This document shows, one piece after another, positions 45,591 to 55,070 of a stretch of DNA of 64,000 nt (its first letter is position 1; every line of letters begins with the position of its first letter). The DNA lies in assembly GCF_000219215.1 (NCBI RefSeq), contig NC_015723.1, positions 62,001 through 126,000 on the forward strand, in the 5' to 3' direction. A program made the position numbers and the translations under genes. The notes under the pieces are model-generated. The model saw nothing but the letters and a program-made list of their open reading frames with translations, made no database searches and was not told where the DNA came from. Source of the DNA: Cupriavidus necator N-1. GTDB lineage: Bacteria > Pseudomonadota > Gammaproteobacteria > Burkholderiales > Burkholderiaceae.

Positions 45591-45799
45591 GTGGCGCGGA
45601 CTGTCGCGTACTTGGAGGGGGCATCTCCGGTGGAACCCTACCATACCCCGCCGTGGTGGGGCATGCGGTCTTTCCCCCGAACGGGTTCATCCCCGGCGGG
45701 GGTGTGCGGGCTGCCTGTGCCACGGTATAGTCCCCCGTTAATGCGAAGGCAAGTCCACGCAGACGGCATGCCCCTGCTGCATGCCGGAACCGATCGACC
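45591..45799. other. Intergenic region between the miniature element and the GGDEF-EAL gene
   Basis: A GC-mixed region with no gene. It would hold the promoter of the GGDEF-EAL gene; no clear consensus was seen. Confidence 0.35.
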
Positions 45800-48700
45800 A
45801 TGAGACTGACTTCGCTTTCCCCTGCCTTGTTGTCATTGCTGGTCGCGGCCAGCGGCGCGCTGTTGACGGCAGGGGCATGGCTGCAGGCGGAGCGGCTCGA
45901 GCGCCGCGAGGCGCAGCAGCATTTCGACGCACTGCTGGGACAGGCCGGCAGCGTGCTGCGCGAGCGCATGCTGGAGAACGAACGCCTGCTGCGCGGCGTG
46001 GCCGCCGTGCTGAGCGCCAACCCGGACACCTCGCGCGCGCAGTGGCGCGACTATCTCTATACCGCCCAGCTCGACGACCTGCCCGCCGGCACCCAGTCGA
46101 TCGGCTACGCGCCGCTCACGCCGTTGCAGCGGGTGCCACGGCTGGTGCAGGCCGCCCGTGCCGACGGCCTTGCCGACTACGACATTCATCCCGGCGGCAC
46201 GCGCGACCTGTACGCACCCATCTTCTATATCGAACCGCTGGATGGGCGCAACACGCGCGCCGCCGGCTTTGACATGCTGTCCGAGCCGACGCGCCGGGCG
46301 ACGCTGGAAGCCGCCCGCGACAGCGGCGAACCGCGGCTCACGCCCGGCCTGGCACTGGTCCGCGAAGCCGAGGCGGCGCAGCGCCAGCACGGCGCGCTGA
46401 TATTCCTGCCGGTCTACGCCGGGGAGGCGGCGGTCAGCACGGTGGCGCAGCGGCGCCACGCGGTGCTCGGCTATGTCTACGTGTCGCTGCGCCTGGGCGA
46501 CCTGATGCGCGCGGCCGGAGCCCCGGCCGCGGCGGAACTGGAACTGTCGCTGTATGAGGGCTCCCCGGCCGCTCCCGGGCCGATGCTGTCCGGCGGGCCG
46601 ACCGAGGGCGAGCGCCGTGAGGACGGCAGTGCCGCGCTGCTGCAGGGCGAGCGCCAGCTCCAGTATGGCGGCGTCACCTGGACGCTGCGCGGCGCCACGC
46701 GCCCCGCCTTCGAAGCCGCACATGGCCCGCGGCAGGCGTACCTGGTGCTGGCCGCGGGCACGCTGGCCACGCTGCTGCTGGCGTGGCTCACCCATGCACT
46801 GGCATGCCGGGGCCGCGCCGCGCGCCAGCGCGAAGCGCAGGCCGTCCATGCCTGGGAAGATGACAACGCCATGCTGCAGGCGTGCATGGCGCAGTCGGCC
46901 GACGGCTTCCTGCTCGCCGATGCCCAGGGCGTGGTGGTGCGCGCGAGCGAGCGGGCGGGGCAACTGTTCGGCGCCGATCCGGCGGCACTGGCCGGGCGCA
47001 GCCTGGACACCCTGGTACCCGGCGCCACCGGCGTAGTCCCCAGCGGCGCTGCGGCCGGGGTCGAGGCCCACCGTGAACTGGCGGGCGTGCGCGCAGACGG
47101 CAGCCGCTTCGCGCTGCGCGCCGGCGCCGCGCGCCTGCCTGTGGCCGACGGCGGCACCGCGCACTGGCTGTGGGCGGTCACGGACCTGGAGCCGGAACGG
47201 CGCGCCCAGCAGGCCGCCGCGGTGCAGGCCGCGCGCTATGCCGGGCTGCTCGACCATGCCGCCTTCTGCGTGATCACCTTCGATGAGGACGGGCTGATCA
47301 CCGGCATCAACGCGGCTGGCCAGCGCATGCTCTGGTACAACACCGCGGAGCTGGTCGGGCACATGCACATGACCGGCCTGCATATTGCCGACGAACTGGC
47401 CGACCATGCCCGCATGCTCAGTGGCGAACTGGGCGAGCCGGTGCCGCCGGGGCTGCCCGCCCTGGTGGCCAAGGCACGGCTTGGCCTGACCGACGAGCGC
47501 GAATGGACCTGGGTGCGCAAGGGCGGCTCGCGCATGCCGGTGCAACTGGCGGTGTTCGCCTTGCCGGCGCCCATCGAGGCTGCGGCCGCCGACGCCGCGC
47601 CAGCCGGTCCCGCCGATGGTGCCGAGCCCCGGTCCGCGCCGTCGCCTGGCTACCAGGCCATCGGCTACGATCTGACCGAGCGCCTGCGCGTCGACGAGTA
47701 CATCCGCCACCTGGCGCTGCACGACCCGCTGACCGGCCTGCCCAACCGCGCCGAGCTGAGCGAGCGCGCGCAGGCGTTGCTGCTGCACGCGCGCAGCCAC
47801 GGCGAGCGCGTGGCCCTGCTGCTGCTCGACCTGGACCATTTCAAGCACATCAACGACTCGCTCGGCCACCCGGTTGGCGACGACGTGCTGCGCACCATGG
47901 CCGACCGCCTCAAGGGCACGGTACGACAGGGCGACCTGGTGGCGCGCATGGGCGGCGATGAATTCGGCGTGGTGCTGGGCGGCCTGCGCCACGACAGCGA
48001 AGCCGAGCTGATTGCCGCCAAGATCCAGGTGCGCGTCAATGAAGAACTGCAGGCCGGCGGCCAGCGCCTGCGCGTGACGCCGTCAATCGGCATGGCGATC
48101 TTCCCGGACGATGGCGATAGCCTGACCGAGCTGCTCAAGGCTGCCGACTCGGCCGTCTACGCGGCCAAGCACGACGGCCGCGCGCAGTTGCGCCGCTTTG
48201 CCAGCGCCATGGCCGAGGCCTCGCTGGCGCGCTTCACCATCGAAGGGCTGCTGCGGCGCGCGCTCGCCCGCGATGAGTTCCGGCTGCGCTACCAGCCGAT
48301 CGTCGATGCCGCGACGCTGGCCATCACCGGCGTCGAGGCGCTGATTACCTGGAACACCCCGGAACGCGGCGCCATGCAGCCGGCCGAGTTCATCCCCATC
48401 GCCGAGCAGAGCGGCCTGGTGGCGCCGCTGGGCGAATGGACCCTGGCCACCGCCTGCCGCGAAATCCAGGCGCTGCGCCAGGCGCTGGGCAGCGAGATCG
48501 AGGTCGCGGTCAATATCTCGCCGCTGCAGCTGCGCCAGGCCAACTTCCCCGATACCGTGGCGCACTGCCTGCAGCAGGCCGGCCTGCCGCCGCAGGGGCT
48601 GGTGATCGAGGTCACCGAAGGCATCCTGGTCGACGGCGGCGAGACCACCATCGAGACCTTCCGCCGGTTGCGCGAGCTGGGTGTGGGGCTGTCGATCGAC

Positions 48701-49045
48701 GACTTCGGCACCGGCTACTCCGGGCTCAATTACCTGACCCGGCTGCCGATCAGCCGCCTCAAGATCGACAAGTCCTTTGTCGACGACGTGGCCACGCCCG
48801 GCCACGACCAGGCGGTGGCCGCGGCGATCATCGCACTGGGTCACCAGCTGCACCTCAAGGTGATTGCCGAAGGGGTGGAGACGGCGGCGCAGTTCGAGTT
48901 CCTGCGGGCGCAGGGGTGCGACGGGCTGCAGGGGTTCCTGTTCAGCCAGGCGGTACCGCACGAGGTGCTGCGGGAGATCCTGGAAAAGGGGATTCGGGCG
49001 CCGACCCCCACGTCTGCGGGCGCCACTGCGCTGCGCGAGTCATAA
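45800..49045 (+). CDS. CHASE-PAS-PAS-GGDEF-EAL c-di-GMP enzyme
   Basis: 1081 residues. Membrane helix 1 is at about 7-27, then a periplasmic CHASE-like sensor (LRERMLENERLLRGVAAVLSANPDTSRAQWRDYL), helix 2 at about 315-335, two PAS domains (about 355-460 and 475-600), GGDEF (about 645-800) and EAL (about 815-1070). GGDEF is intact (MGGDEFGVVLGG) with an RxxD site (RQGD). The EAL domain keeps VEALITW, NISPLQLR, IEVTEGILV, DDFGTGYSGLNYL and IAEGVET, so it could both make and degrade c-di-GMP. It is transcribed away from the diguanylate cyclase at 43415. Confidence 0.92.
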   Translation: MRLTSLSPALLSLLVAASGALLTAGAWLQAERLERREAQQHFDALLGQAGSVLRERMLENERLLRGVAAVLSANPDTSRAQWRDYLYTAQLDDLPAGTQSIGYAPLTPLQRVPRLVQAARADGLADYDIHPGGTRDLYAPIFYIEPLDGRNTRAAGFDMLSEPTRRATLEAARDSGEPRLTPGLALVREAEAAQRQHGALIFLPVYAGEAAVSTVAQRRHAVLGYVYVSLRLGDLMRAAGAPAAAELELSLYEGSPAAPGPMLSGGPTEGERREDGSAALLQGERQLQYGGVTWTLRGATRPAFEAAHGPRQAYLVLAAGTLATLLLAWLTHALACRGRAARQREAQAVHAWEDDNAMLQACMAQSADGFLLADAQGVVVRASERAGQLFGADPAALAGRSLDTLVPGATGVVPSGAAAGVEAHRELAGVRADGSRFALRAGAARLPVADGGTAHWLWAVTDLEPERRAQQAAAVQAARYAGLLDHAAFCVITFDEDGLITGINAAGQRMLWYNTAELVGHMHMTGLHIADELADHARMLSGELGEPVPPGLPALVAKARLGLTDEREWTWVRKGGSRMPVQLAVFALPAPIEAAAADAAPAGPADGAEPRSAPSPGYQAIGYDLTERLRVDEYIRHLALHDPLTGLPNRAELSERAQALLLHARSHGERVALLLLDLDHFKHINDSLGHPVGDDVLRTMADRLKGTVRQGDLVARMGGDEFGVVLGGLRHDSEAELIAAKIQVRVNEELQAGGQRLRVTPSIGMAIFPDDGDSLTELLKAADSAVYAAKHDGRAQLRRFASAMAEASLARFTIEGLLRRALARDEFRLRYQPIVDAATLAITGVEALITWNTPERGAMQPAEFIPIAEQSGLVAPLGEWTLATACREIQALRQALGSEIEVAVNISPLQLRQANFPDTVAHCLQQAGLPPQGLVIEVTEGILVDGGETTIETFRRLRELGVGLSIDDFGTGYSGLNYLTRLPISRLKIDKSFVDDVATPGHDQAVAAAIIALGHQLHLKVIAEGVETAAQFEFLRAQGCDGLQGFLFSQAVPHEVLREILEKGIRAPTPTSAGATALRES

Positions 49046-49212
49046 TCGCCCAGGGGCACCATTCCTAACTTGCCGGCGGGCCCCCCGGTGCCGCTGCCCC
49101 ATCTCAAATTCCCCGATACTTCCATCGAAATACTTTGCCGATCTGCCACACGGCTGGCATCTGCGCTGCCTATGCTGGCGACCGATTCCATTGAGATTGC
49201 GGAGATTCGGTC

Positions 49213-50307
49213 ATGCAGGCAGGCAAGTCCGGGGAGGGCCGGGCGTTCCTGGCGGTGGAGCAGGTCAGCAAGCGCTTTGGCAGCTTCATGGCGCTGGACG
49301 GCGTGTCGCTGTCGGTCGGGCAGGGCGAGCTGCTGTGCCTGCTGGGCCCGTCCGGCTGCGGCAAGACCACGCTGCTGCGCATCATCGCGGGACTTGAGCG
49401 CGAGGACGCAGGACGCATCCATGCCGGCGCGCGTGAACTGACCGGGTTGCCGCCGCAGGCACGCGACTACGGCATCCTGTTCCAGTCCTATGCGCTGTTT
49501 CCCAACCTGACCGTGGCGCAGAACGTGGCCTATGGCCTGCACGGGCGCGGCATGGGACGCACGCACCGCGACGCGCGCGTGGCCGAGATGCTCGGCCTGG
49601 TCGGCCTGGCCGGCAGCGAGCGCAAGTTTCCGGGCCAGCTCTCCGGTGGTCAGCAGCAGCGCGTGGCGATGGCCCGTGCGCTGGCGCCGGCGCCTTCGCT
49701 GCTGTTGCTGGATGAGCCGATGTCGGCGCTCGACGCGCGCGTGCGCGAACACCTGCGGCTGGAGCTGCGCCAGCTGCAGCGCCGCCTGAACATCACCACC
49801 GTGATGGTCACCCACGACCAGGAAGAGGCCATGACCATGGCCGACCGCATTGCCGTGATGGACGGCGGGCGCATCGTGCAGGCCGGCACCCCCGCCGAGA
49901 TCTATGAGCAGCCGGCGTCGGCCTTTGTCGCCGGCTTTGTCGGGCAGGCCAACTGGCTGCCGGGGCGCAGCGCGCAGGCCGGGCGCTTCACCGTTGGCGA
50001 GGGCAGCCAGGCCGTCGATTTCCTGGTCGACACGCCGCAGCCTGCGGCATCCGCCGGCCGGCTGTGCTGCCGCCCGGAAGCGGTGCGGCTGGACCCGGAT
50101 CCCGCCGAGTCCAACCGGCTGCTGGCGCGCGTGGTCGACCAGACCTACCTTGGCAACCGCTACCGGCTGGCGCTGGAAGCGGACCGACTGCCAGGGCTGA
50201 CCCTGTTTGCCGACGTGGCGCGCGAGGCGCGGCACCGGCTGCCCGACGCCGGCGGCCACAAGTTCTGGATTGCGCTGCCCGCGCAGGCGTTGCGGGTGTT
50301 TGCATGA
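49213..50307 (+). CDS. ABC transporter ATPase, 2-aminoethylphosphonate type (PhnT-like)
   Basis: 364 residues. Walker A GPSGCGKT at 45-52, signature LSGGQQQR at 143-150, Walker B LLLLDEP at 163-169 and a C-terminal TOBE-like regulatory domain. First gene of a three-gene importer; its stop overlaps the permease start (ATGA). The phosphonate assignment comes from the fused permease and the receptor; ferric or polyamine-type transporters are alternatives. Confidence 0.85.
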   Translation: MQAGKSGEGRAFLAVEQVSKRFGSFMALDGVSLSVGQGELLCLLGPSGCGKTTLLRIIAGLEREDAGRIHAGARELTGLPPQARDYGILFQSYALFPNLTVAQNVAYGLHGRGMGRTHRDARVAEMLGLVGLAGSERKFPGQLSGGQQQRVAMARALAPAPSLLLLDEPMSALDARVREHLRLELRQLQRRLNITTVMVTHDQEEAMTMADRIAVMDGGRIVQAGTPAEIYEQPASAFVAGFVGQANWLPGRSAQAGRFTVGEGSQAVDFLVDTPQPAASAGRLCCRPEAVRLDPDPAESNRLLARVVDQTYLGNRYRLALEADRLPGLTLFADVAREARHRLPDAGGHKFWIALPAQALRVFA

Positions 50308-52034
50308 TGCGCGCCGCAGCCACGGTCGAGTCGCACCCGGGCACGCAGGCCGCCTCCTCGCGCGGCACCGGCCTGGCCTCCCGGCTGGCACACGGTGCCC
50401 CGGCCGCGATGAAGTGGATCTGGCTGGCCGGGCTGGCCGTCGGCTTGCTGCTGCCGTTGCTGGCGCTGTTCCGCCAGGCCTGGTTCGATGCGGCGGGCCA
50501 ATGGGCGCTGGGCGCGCGCATGGCGGCGCTGGTGACCAGCCCCAACTTCCTGCCGATGCTCGGCCGCAGCGTGGCGGTGTCGCTGGCGGTGGTGGCGCTG
50601 GTGGTGCCGCTGGCATTTGGCTTTGCCTATGCGCTGCAGCGTTCCTGCATCGCACTGCGGCCGCTGTGGCGCGGCATTGCGCTGCTGCCGCTGTTTGCGC
50701 CGTCGCTGCTGCCGGCGATCGCGCTGGTCTACCTGTTCGGCAACCAGGGCATTTTTCGCGGCGCCTTCGGGCAGGGCGGCATCTATGGCTTCTGGGGCAT
50801 CGTGCTGGGCGAGGCCTTCTACACCTTCCCGCATGCGCTGATGGTGCTGGTGGCGACGCTGTCGCTGGCCGATGCGCGCCTCTATGAAGCGGCGCGCGCG
50901 ATGGGCGCCAGCCCGTGGCGCACCTTCTGCACGGTCACGCTACCGGGCGCGCGCCAGGGCCTGTTCGCCGCCGCCTGCCTGGTGCTGACGCTCGTGATCA
51001 CGGACTTTGGCGTACCCAAGGTGGTGGGCGGCGGTTACCCGGTGCTGGCGCTGGAAGCATACAAGTCCGTGGTCGGGCAGCAGCAGTTTGACCGTGGCGC
51101 GCTCATCGGCATGCTGCTGCTGGCGCCCGCGCTGCTGACCTTTGCGGTGGACATGGCAATGCAGCAGCGCCAGCGCACGCAGATGGGCAGCCGCGCGCAG
51201 GTGTATGTGCCGGCGCCCGAGCGCGGCCGCGACGGCGCGTGCCTGCTGCTGGTGGCGCTGGTCAGTGCCGCGCTGCTGGCAGTGATCGCCACCGCGGTGG
51301 GCGCGTCGCTGGTCAAGCTGTGGCCGTACAACCTGGGCCTGACGCTGGCGCATTACGACTTCGACAACATGGACGGCGGCGGCTGGCTGGCCTACCGCAA
51401 CAGCCTGAAGCTGTCGGCGCTGACCGCGCTGGCGGGCACGGCGGCGATCTTCCTGGGCGCTTGGCTGACGCTGCGCACGCGCGGCCCGGCCTGGCTGCAC
51501 GGGGTGCTGCGCGCGAGTTTCCTGTTGCCGATGGCGGTGCCGGGGCTGGTGCTGGGCCTGGGCTATGTGTTCTTCTTCAACGCGCCCGGCAATCCGCTGC
51601 ACGCGCTGTACGGCACCATGGCGCTGCTGGTGCTGTGCAACGTGGCGCACTGCTACACCACCGGCCACCTGACCGCGGCCGCGGCGCTGCGCCAGCTCGA
51701 TAACGAGTTCGAGGCCGCGGCGCTGTCGCTCGGGGTGGCGCCGCTGGTGACATGCTGGCGCGTGACCGTGCCGGTGTGCCTGCCGGCACTGCTTGATATC
51801 TTCCGCTACCTCTTCGTGTCGTCGATGACCACGGTCTCGGCGGTGATCTTCCTGTACAGCCCCGACACCGTGCTGGCCGCGATCTCGGTGCTGAACATGG
51901 ACGATGCCGGCGACACCGCGCCCGCTGCCGCGATGTCGACGCTGATCCTGCTGACCTCGGTGCTGGCGGCCTTGCTGCTGCACGCGGTCTCGGCCGGCTG
52001 GCTGCGCCGCGCGCAACGCTGGCGCGCCGGCTGA
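50304..52034 (+). CDS. ABC transporter fused permease (PhnU/V-like)
   Basis: 576 residues with about 12 membrane helices, two binding-protein-dependent transport domains fused in one chain. Each half has an EAA-type loop: EAARAMGASPWRTFCTVTLPGARQGL and AAALSLGVAPLVTCWRVTVPVCLPAL. Fused permeases of this length are typical of 2-aminoethylphosphonate transporters and of some iron importers. Start 50304 overlaps the ATPase stop. Confidence 0.87.
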   Translation: MMRAAATVESHPGTQAASSRGTGLASRLAHGAPAAMKWIWLAGLAVGLLLPLLALFRQAWFDAAGQWALGARMAALVTSPNFLPMLGRSVAVSLAVVALVVPLAFGFAYALQRSCIALRPLWRGIALLPLFAPSLLPAIALVYLFGNQGIFRGAFGQGGIYGFWGIVLGEAFYTFPHALMVLVATLSLADARLYEAARAMGASPWRTFCTVTLPGARQGLFAAACLVLTLVITDFGVPKVVGGGYPVLALEAYKSVVGQQQFDRGALIGMLLLAPALLTFAVDMAMQQRQRTQMGSRAQVYVPAPERGRDGACLLLVALVSAALLAVIATAVGASLVKLWPYNLGLTLAHYDFDNMDGGGWLAYRNSLKLSALTALAGTAAIFLGAWLTLRTRGPAWLHGVLRASFLLPMAVPGLVLGLGYVFFFNAPGNPLHALYGTMALLVLCNVAHCYTTGHLTAAAALRQLDNEFEAAALSLGVAPLVTCWRVTVPVCLPALLDIFRYLFVSSMTTVSAVIFLYSPDTVLAAISVLNMDDAGDTAPAAAMSTLILLTSVLAALLLHAVSAGWLRRAQRWRAG

Positions 52035-52095
52035 CCCTTGCCCGATTCGCCGTACCCCTGCATTCCGGAACACTCACCGAACCCAAGGAGAAACC

Positions 52096-53124
52096 ATGTC
52101 CCGCATCACCAACCTTGTCACGGCGCTTGCCGCCGCGGCCGCCCTGCCGATGCTGGCGGGCAACGCCAGCGCCGCCACCGTGCTGACGGTCTATACCGCG
52201 CTCGAAGCCGACCAGATCGCCGCCTACAAGGCCGCGTTCGAGAAGGTGCATCCCGATATCGAAATCAAGTGGGTGCGCGACTCCACCGGCATCGTCACCG
52301 CCAAGCTGCTCGCGGAAAAAGCCGCGCCGCGCGCCGACGCGGTGTGGGGCCTGGCCGGCTCCAGCCTGGCCATCCTGGACAAGGAAGGCATGCTCGACCC
52401 GTATGCGCCGAAGAACCTGGCCGCAATCGATGCCAAGTACCGCAGCCCGGCCAACCCGCCGGCATGGGTCGGCATGGACGTGTGGGGCGCGGCGATCTGC
52501 TTCAACACCGTGGAGGCGCAGAAGCAGGGCCTGCCCAAGCCGACCTCGTGGGCCGACCTGACCAAGCCGATCTACGCGGGCAAGGTGGTGATGCCGCACC
52601 CGGCCTCGTCGGGCACGGGCTTCCTCGATGTCAGCGCCTGGCTGCAGATGATGGGCGAGCAGAAGGGCTGGCAGTACATGGATGGCCTGCACAAGAACAT
52701 CGGCCTGTACACGCACTCGGGCTCCAAGCCGTGCAAGATGGCCGCGCAGGGCGAGTTCCCGATCGGCATTGCGTTCGAGTACCGTGCCATGAAGTCGAAG
52801 AAGGAAGGCGCGCCGATCGATATCGTGCTGCCGAGCGAAGGCCTGGGCTGGGACATCGAGGCCACCGCCATCGTCAAGGGCAGCAAGAACCTGGACGCCG
52901 CGCGCAAGCTGGCTGACTTCTCGGCCTCGCGCGAAGCGATGGCGCTGTATGAGAAAAACTTTGCCGTGCTGGCCGTGCCCGGCATTGCCAAGCCCGACGC
53001 GCTGCTGCCCGCCGACTACGAGAAGCGCCTGATCAAGAACGACTTCCGCTGGGCGAGCGACAACCGCGACCGCATCCTGGCTGAATGGAGCAAGCGCTAC
53101 GAAGGGAAGGCGGAGAAGAAGTAA
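52096..53124 (+). CDS. ABC receptor, 2-aminoethylphosphonate type (PhnS-like)
   Basis: 342 residues with a signal peptide (about 1-26, ending NASA). The mature protein follows the family-1 extracellular receptor pattern: VLTVYTALEADQIAAYKAAFEKVHPDIEIKWVRDSTGIVTAKLLAEK, then MDVWGAAICFNTVEAQKQGLPKPTSWADLTKP. This is close in style to PhnS2 receptors for 2-aminoethylphosphonate and less so to ferric receptors. AAGGAG precedes the start. No phosphonate-degrading enzyme is in the window. Confidence 0.82.
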   Translation: MSRITNLVTALAAAAALPMLAGNASAATVLTVYTALEADQIAAYKAAFEKVHPDIEIKWVRDSTGIVTAKLLAEKAAPRADAVWGLAGSSLAILDKEGMLDPYAPKNLAAIDAKYRSPANPPAWVGMDVWGAAICFNTVEAQKQGLPKPTSWADLTKPIYAGKVVMPHPASSGTGFLDVSAWLQMMGEQKGWQYMDGLHKNIGLYTHSGSKPCKMAAQGEFPIGIAFEYRAMKSKKEGAPIDIVLPSEGLGWDIEATAIVKGSKNLDAARKLADFSASREAMALYEKNFAVLAVPGIAKPDALLPADYEKRLIKNDFRWASDNRDRILAEWSKRYEGKAEKK

Positions 53125-53157
53125 GGCACAAGGCGCGCCTGGCGGCGAGGGGATGGC

Positions 53158-53176
53158 CCGCAGAAACGGGTACGCC
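53158..53176 (-). repeat. Dispersed 20-bp repeat, reverse copy
   Basis: CGCAGAAACGGGTACGC is the exact reverse complement of the consensus core GCGTACCCGTTTCTGCG. It lies in the gap between the importer and the PadR gene. Confidence 0.7.
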
Positions 53177-53206
53177 CCCCGCGCCGCGGCGGCCGCCCTG
53201 GCCGGA

Positions 53207-53530
53207 TCAGGCCAGGCGCGGCACTTCGTCGGTGGCCGGCTGGCCGGCGTGCAGGCGGCGGTAGAGATCGTCGATGCGCTTGCGGCTGGCCTGCAGTTCT
53301 TCGCGGCCGCGCTCGGTCAGCAGGTAGACCCGGCCGATGCCGTCGCGCAGCACGCTTTCCAGATAGCCTTCCATTTGCAGGGCGCGCAGCAACGGGCGCA
53401 CTGAGCCGATATCGACCTGGAAGCCGTATTCCAGCAACATGTCGGCAAGCATGGCCACCGTAGCCGGGACTTCGAGCGCAAATTGCAGGACGTAGACGCG
53501 GGCCAGCAGGCCCAGGAACTGTCGTTTCAT
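53207..53530 (-). CDS. PadR family transcriptional regulator
   Basis: 107 residues. Winged HTH of the PadR type: FALEVPATVAMLADMLLEYGFQVDIGSVRPLLRALQMEGYLESVLRDGIGRVYLLTERGREELQ, with a short C-terminal helix (KRIDDLYRRLHA). Start 53530 (MKRQFLG) is chosen because the upstream frame is not protein-like. It is convergent with the importer and might respond to its substrate. Confidence 0.8.
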   Translation of the reverse strand: MKRQFLGLLARVYVLQFALEVPATVAMLADMLLEYGFQVDIGSVRPLLRALQMEGYLESVLRDGIGRVYLLTERGREELQASRKRIDDLYRRLHAGQPATDEVPRLA

Positions 53531-53696
53531 GTGGACTGGCAACGCGGCAGACGCCGCGCCGGTTGACGCAGGCGCCGTCCGGAACCCGGGGTTTGCAGGC
53601 GTTGTGACGCCGGCGGCGCGGCAGCCTGCCATTCTGTTGGACTGGCAGTGCGCGATGCGCCGGGCAAGGCGCATTTTACCCGTTCGGGCAAAAAAG

Positions 53697-53721
53697 AAGC
53701 CGCCAGGAGCCCTGGCGGCTT
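53697..53721 (-). terminator. Minus-strand rho-independent terminator
   Basis: AAGCCGCCAGG pairs with CCTGGCGGCTT around a 3-nt loop, and on the minus strand TTCTTTTTT follows. It would end a transcript coming from the right, between 53721 and 54067. Confidence 0.75.
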
Positions 53722-53746
53722 GTCGGGAATGCGTCGGAGGGGTCAA

Positions 53747-53953
53747 TTAACTCTGGCGCAGACCAGAGTTTAATTTAATCGAAGGCGGCTTGTCACGCGT
53801 CGGTAACAGCGCCCCCTCCAGCGTGGGGTGATGACGAAAGCCTTTGATAAGAAAAGTGACGAGTTCGCGCGACATTGTGCCGAGAACGGCGCTCAAACAT
53901 GTCGTAGATTCGTCAACATCACTTAAATTCCTAGGCAGAAAGCGGGTCGCCAT
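53747..53953 (-). CDS. Possible small gene of unknown function
   Basis: A 68-codon frame (begins MATRFLPRNLSDVDES, ends IKLNSGLRQS) on the same strand as, and just upstream of, the terminator at 53697. It lies in AT-richer sequence unlike its neighbours and is not a shadow of a gene on the other strand. No family recognised, no clear ribosome site. The stop lies within the palindrome at 53745. Reported as a candidate only. Confidence 0.25.
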   Translation of the reverse strand: MATRFLPRNLSDVDESTTCLSAVLGTMSRELVTFLIKGFRHHPTLEGALLPTRDKPPSIKLNSGLRQS

Positions 53954-54067
53954 CGTGGCAACGGCGGGCACAGGTCCGAATCCGGCTTGCGGTATGCGCT
54001 GCACAGGCGTCCAATCGCGGCAACCCTCAACCTGCGTCGGCTTGCACGGCGCCTCCTGGTTCCCCCG

Positions 54068-54991
54068 ATGAAACCCGCCGATCTCGCCCGCTTGCTTGCC
54101 CTGGCCGCCATCTGGGGCGCCAGTTTCCTGTTTATCCGCATCGGCGCGCCGGTGCTGGGACCGATGCCGACCGCCTTCGCCCGGGTGCTGATCGGCGCGC
54201 TCACGCTGGCGGCATGCCTGCCGCTGCTGAAGCTGCGCTGGGATATGCAGGGCAAATGGCCGGCGGTGCTGGCGCTGGGCGTGGTCAATTCCGGTATCCC
54301 GTTTGTCATGTACGCCGTCGCCGCGCTGTGGCTGCCGGCCGGCTATTCGGCCGTGTTCAATGCCATGACCCCGCTGATGGGCGTGCTGATCGGCGCGCTG
54401 GCGTTTTCCGAACGGCTCACGCGCGCCAAGGCCGCGGGCGTGCTGCTGGGCGTGGCGGGCGTCGCGGTGCTGACCCGCACCGGACCGGTGGCGTTCTCGG
54501 CGGACGTGCTGCTGGGCGCGCTGGCCTGCCTGCTGGCCACCGCCTGCTACGGCCTGTCCGGCTTTCTCGCGCGGCGCTGGATCACGCAGCGCGGCGGGCT
54601 GGACAGCCGGCTGGTCGCCGCCGGCAGCATGGTCGGCGCCACCGTGTTCCTGCTGCCCTTCTGCCTCGCCGCGCTGTGGCGCCACAATACGCTGCCCGCT
54701 GCCGGCACCGGCGTGTGGGCGGCCATGCTGGGGCTGGGCGTGTTGTGCACGGCGCTGGCCTACATCCTGTATTACCGCCTGATTGCCGACCTGGGCCCGG
54801 TGCGCTCGCTGAGCGTCACCTTCCTGATCCCGCCGTTCGGCATCATCTGGGGCGCGCTGTTCCTGGGCGAGGCACTATCGTGGGCGCACGCGGCGGGTGG
54901 CGCGCTGATCGGGGTGGCGGTGTGGCTGGTGTTGCGGCCGGTGGCGGGGGTGGAGACGCCCGTGCAGGCGCGGCCGGTGGCAGGACGTTGA
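54068..54991 (+). CDS. EamA/DMT family transporter
   Basis: 307 residues, ten membrane helices in two EamA repeats. AIWGASFLFIRIGAPVLGPMPTAFARVLIG in the first and VLCTALAYILYYRLIADLGPVRSLSVTFLIPPFGIIWGALFLGEALSW in the second are characteristic. It exports or imports an unknown metabolite. Start 54068 gives the expected N-terminal helix; an earlier ATG at 53987 adds a basic tail without a ribosome site. Confidence 0.9.
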   Translation: MKPADLARLLALAAIWGASFLFIRIGAPVLGPMPTAFARVLIGALTLAACLPLLKLRWDMQGKWPAVLALGVVNSGIPFVMYAVAALWLPAGYSAVFNAMTPLMGVLIGALAFSERLTRAKAAGVLLGVAGVAVLTRTGPVAFSADVLLGALACLLATACYGLSGFLARRWITQRGGLDSRLVAAGSMVGATVFLLPFCLAALWRHNTLPAAGTGVWAAMLGLGVLCTALAYILYYRLIADLGPVRSLSVTFLIPPFGIIWGALFLGEALSWAHAAGGALIGVAVWLVLRPVAGVETPVQARPVAGR

Positions 54992-55070
54992 GGTCGTAAC
55001 GCTCCGAAACTTGGGCCCGGTAACGGTGCCCGTGGCGTATGGTCATCCTCGTCGGGATATAGTCGGGCCC

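Larger units (their letters stand above)
53531..54067. other. Intergenic region with a minus-strand terminator and palindrome
   Basis: A minus-strand terminator (53697-53721, followed by TTCTTTTTT on that strand) and a near-perfect palindrome AATTAACTCTGG / CCAGAGTTTAATT at 53745-53776 lie here. A possible small minus-strand gene (53747-53953) fits between them. Base composition is less GC-rich than the surroundings. Confidence 0.45.

Noticed and set aside
53747..54685. A long minus-strand frame over the EamA gene
   Set aside because: It is mostly antisense to the transporter; only the part left of 53953, outside that gene, was kept as a weak candidate.
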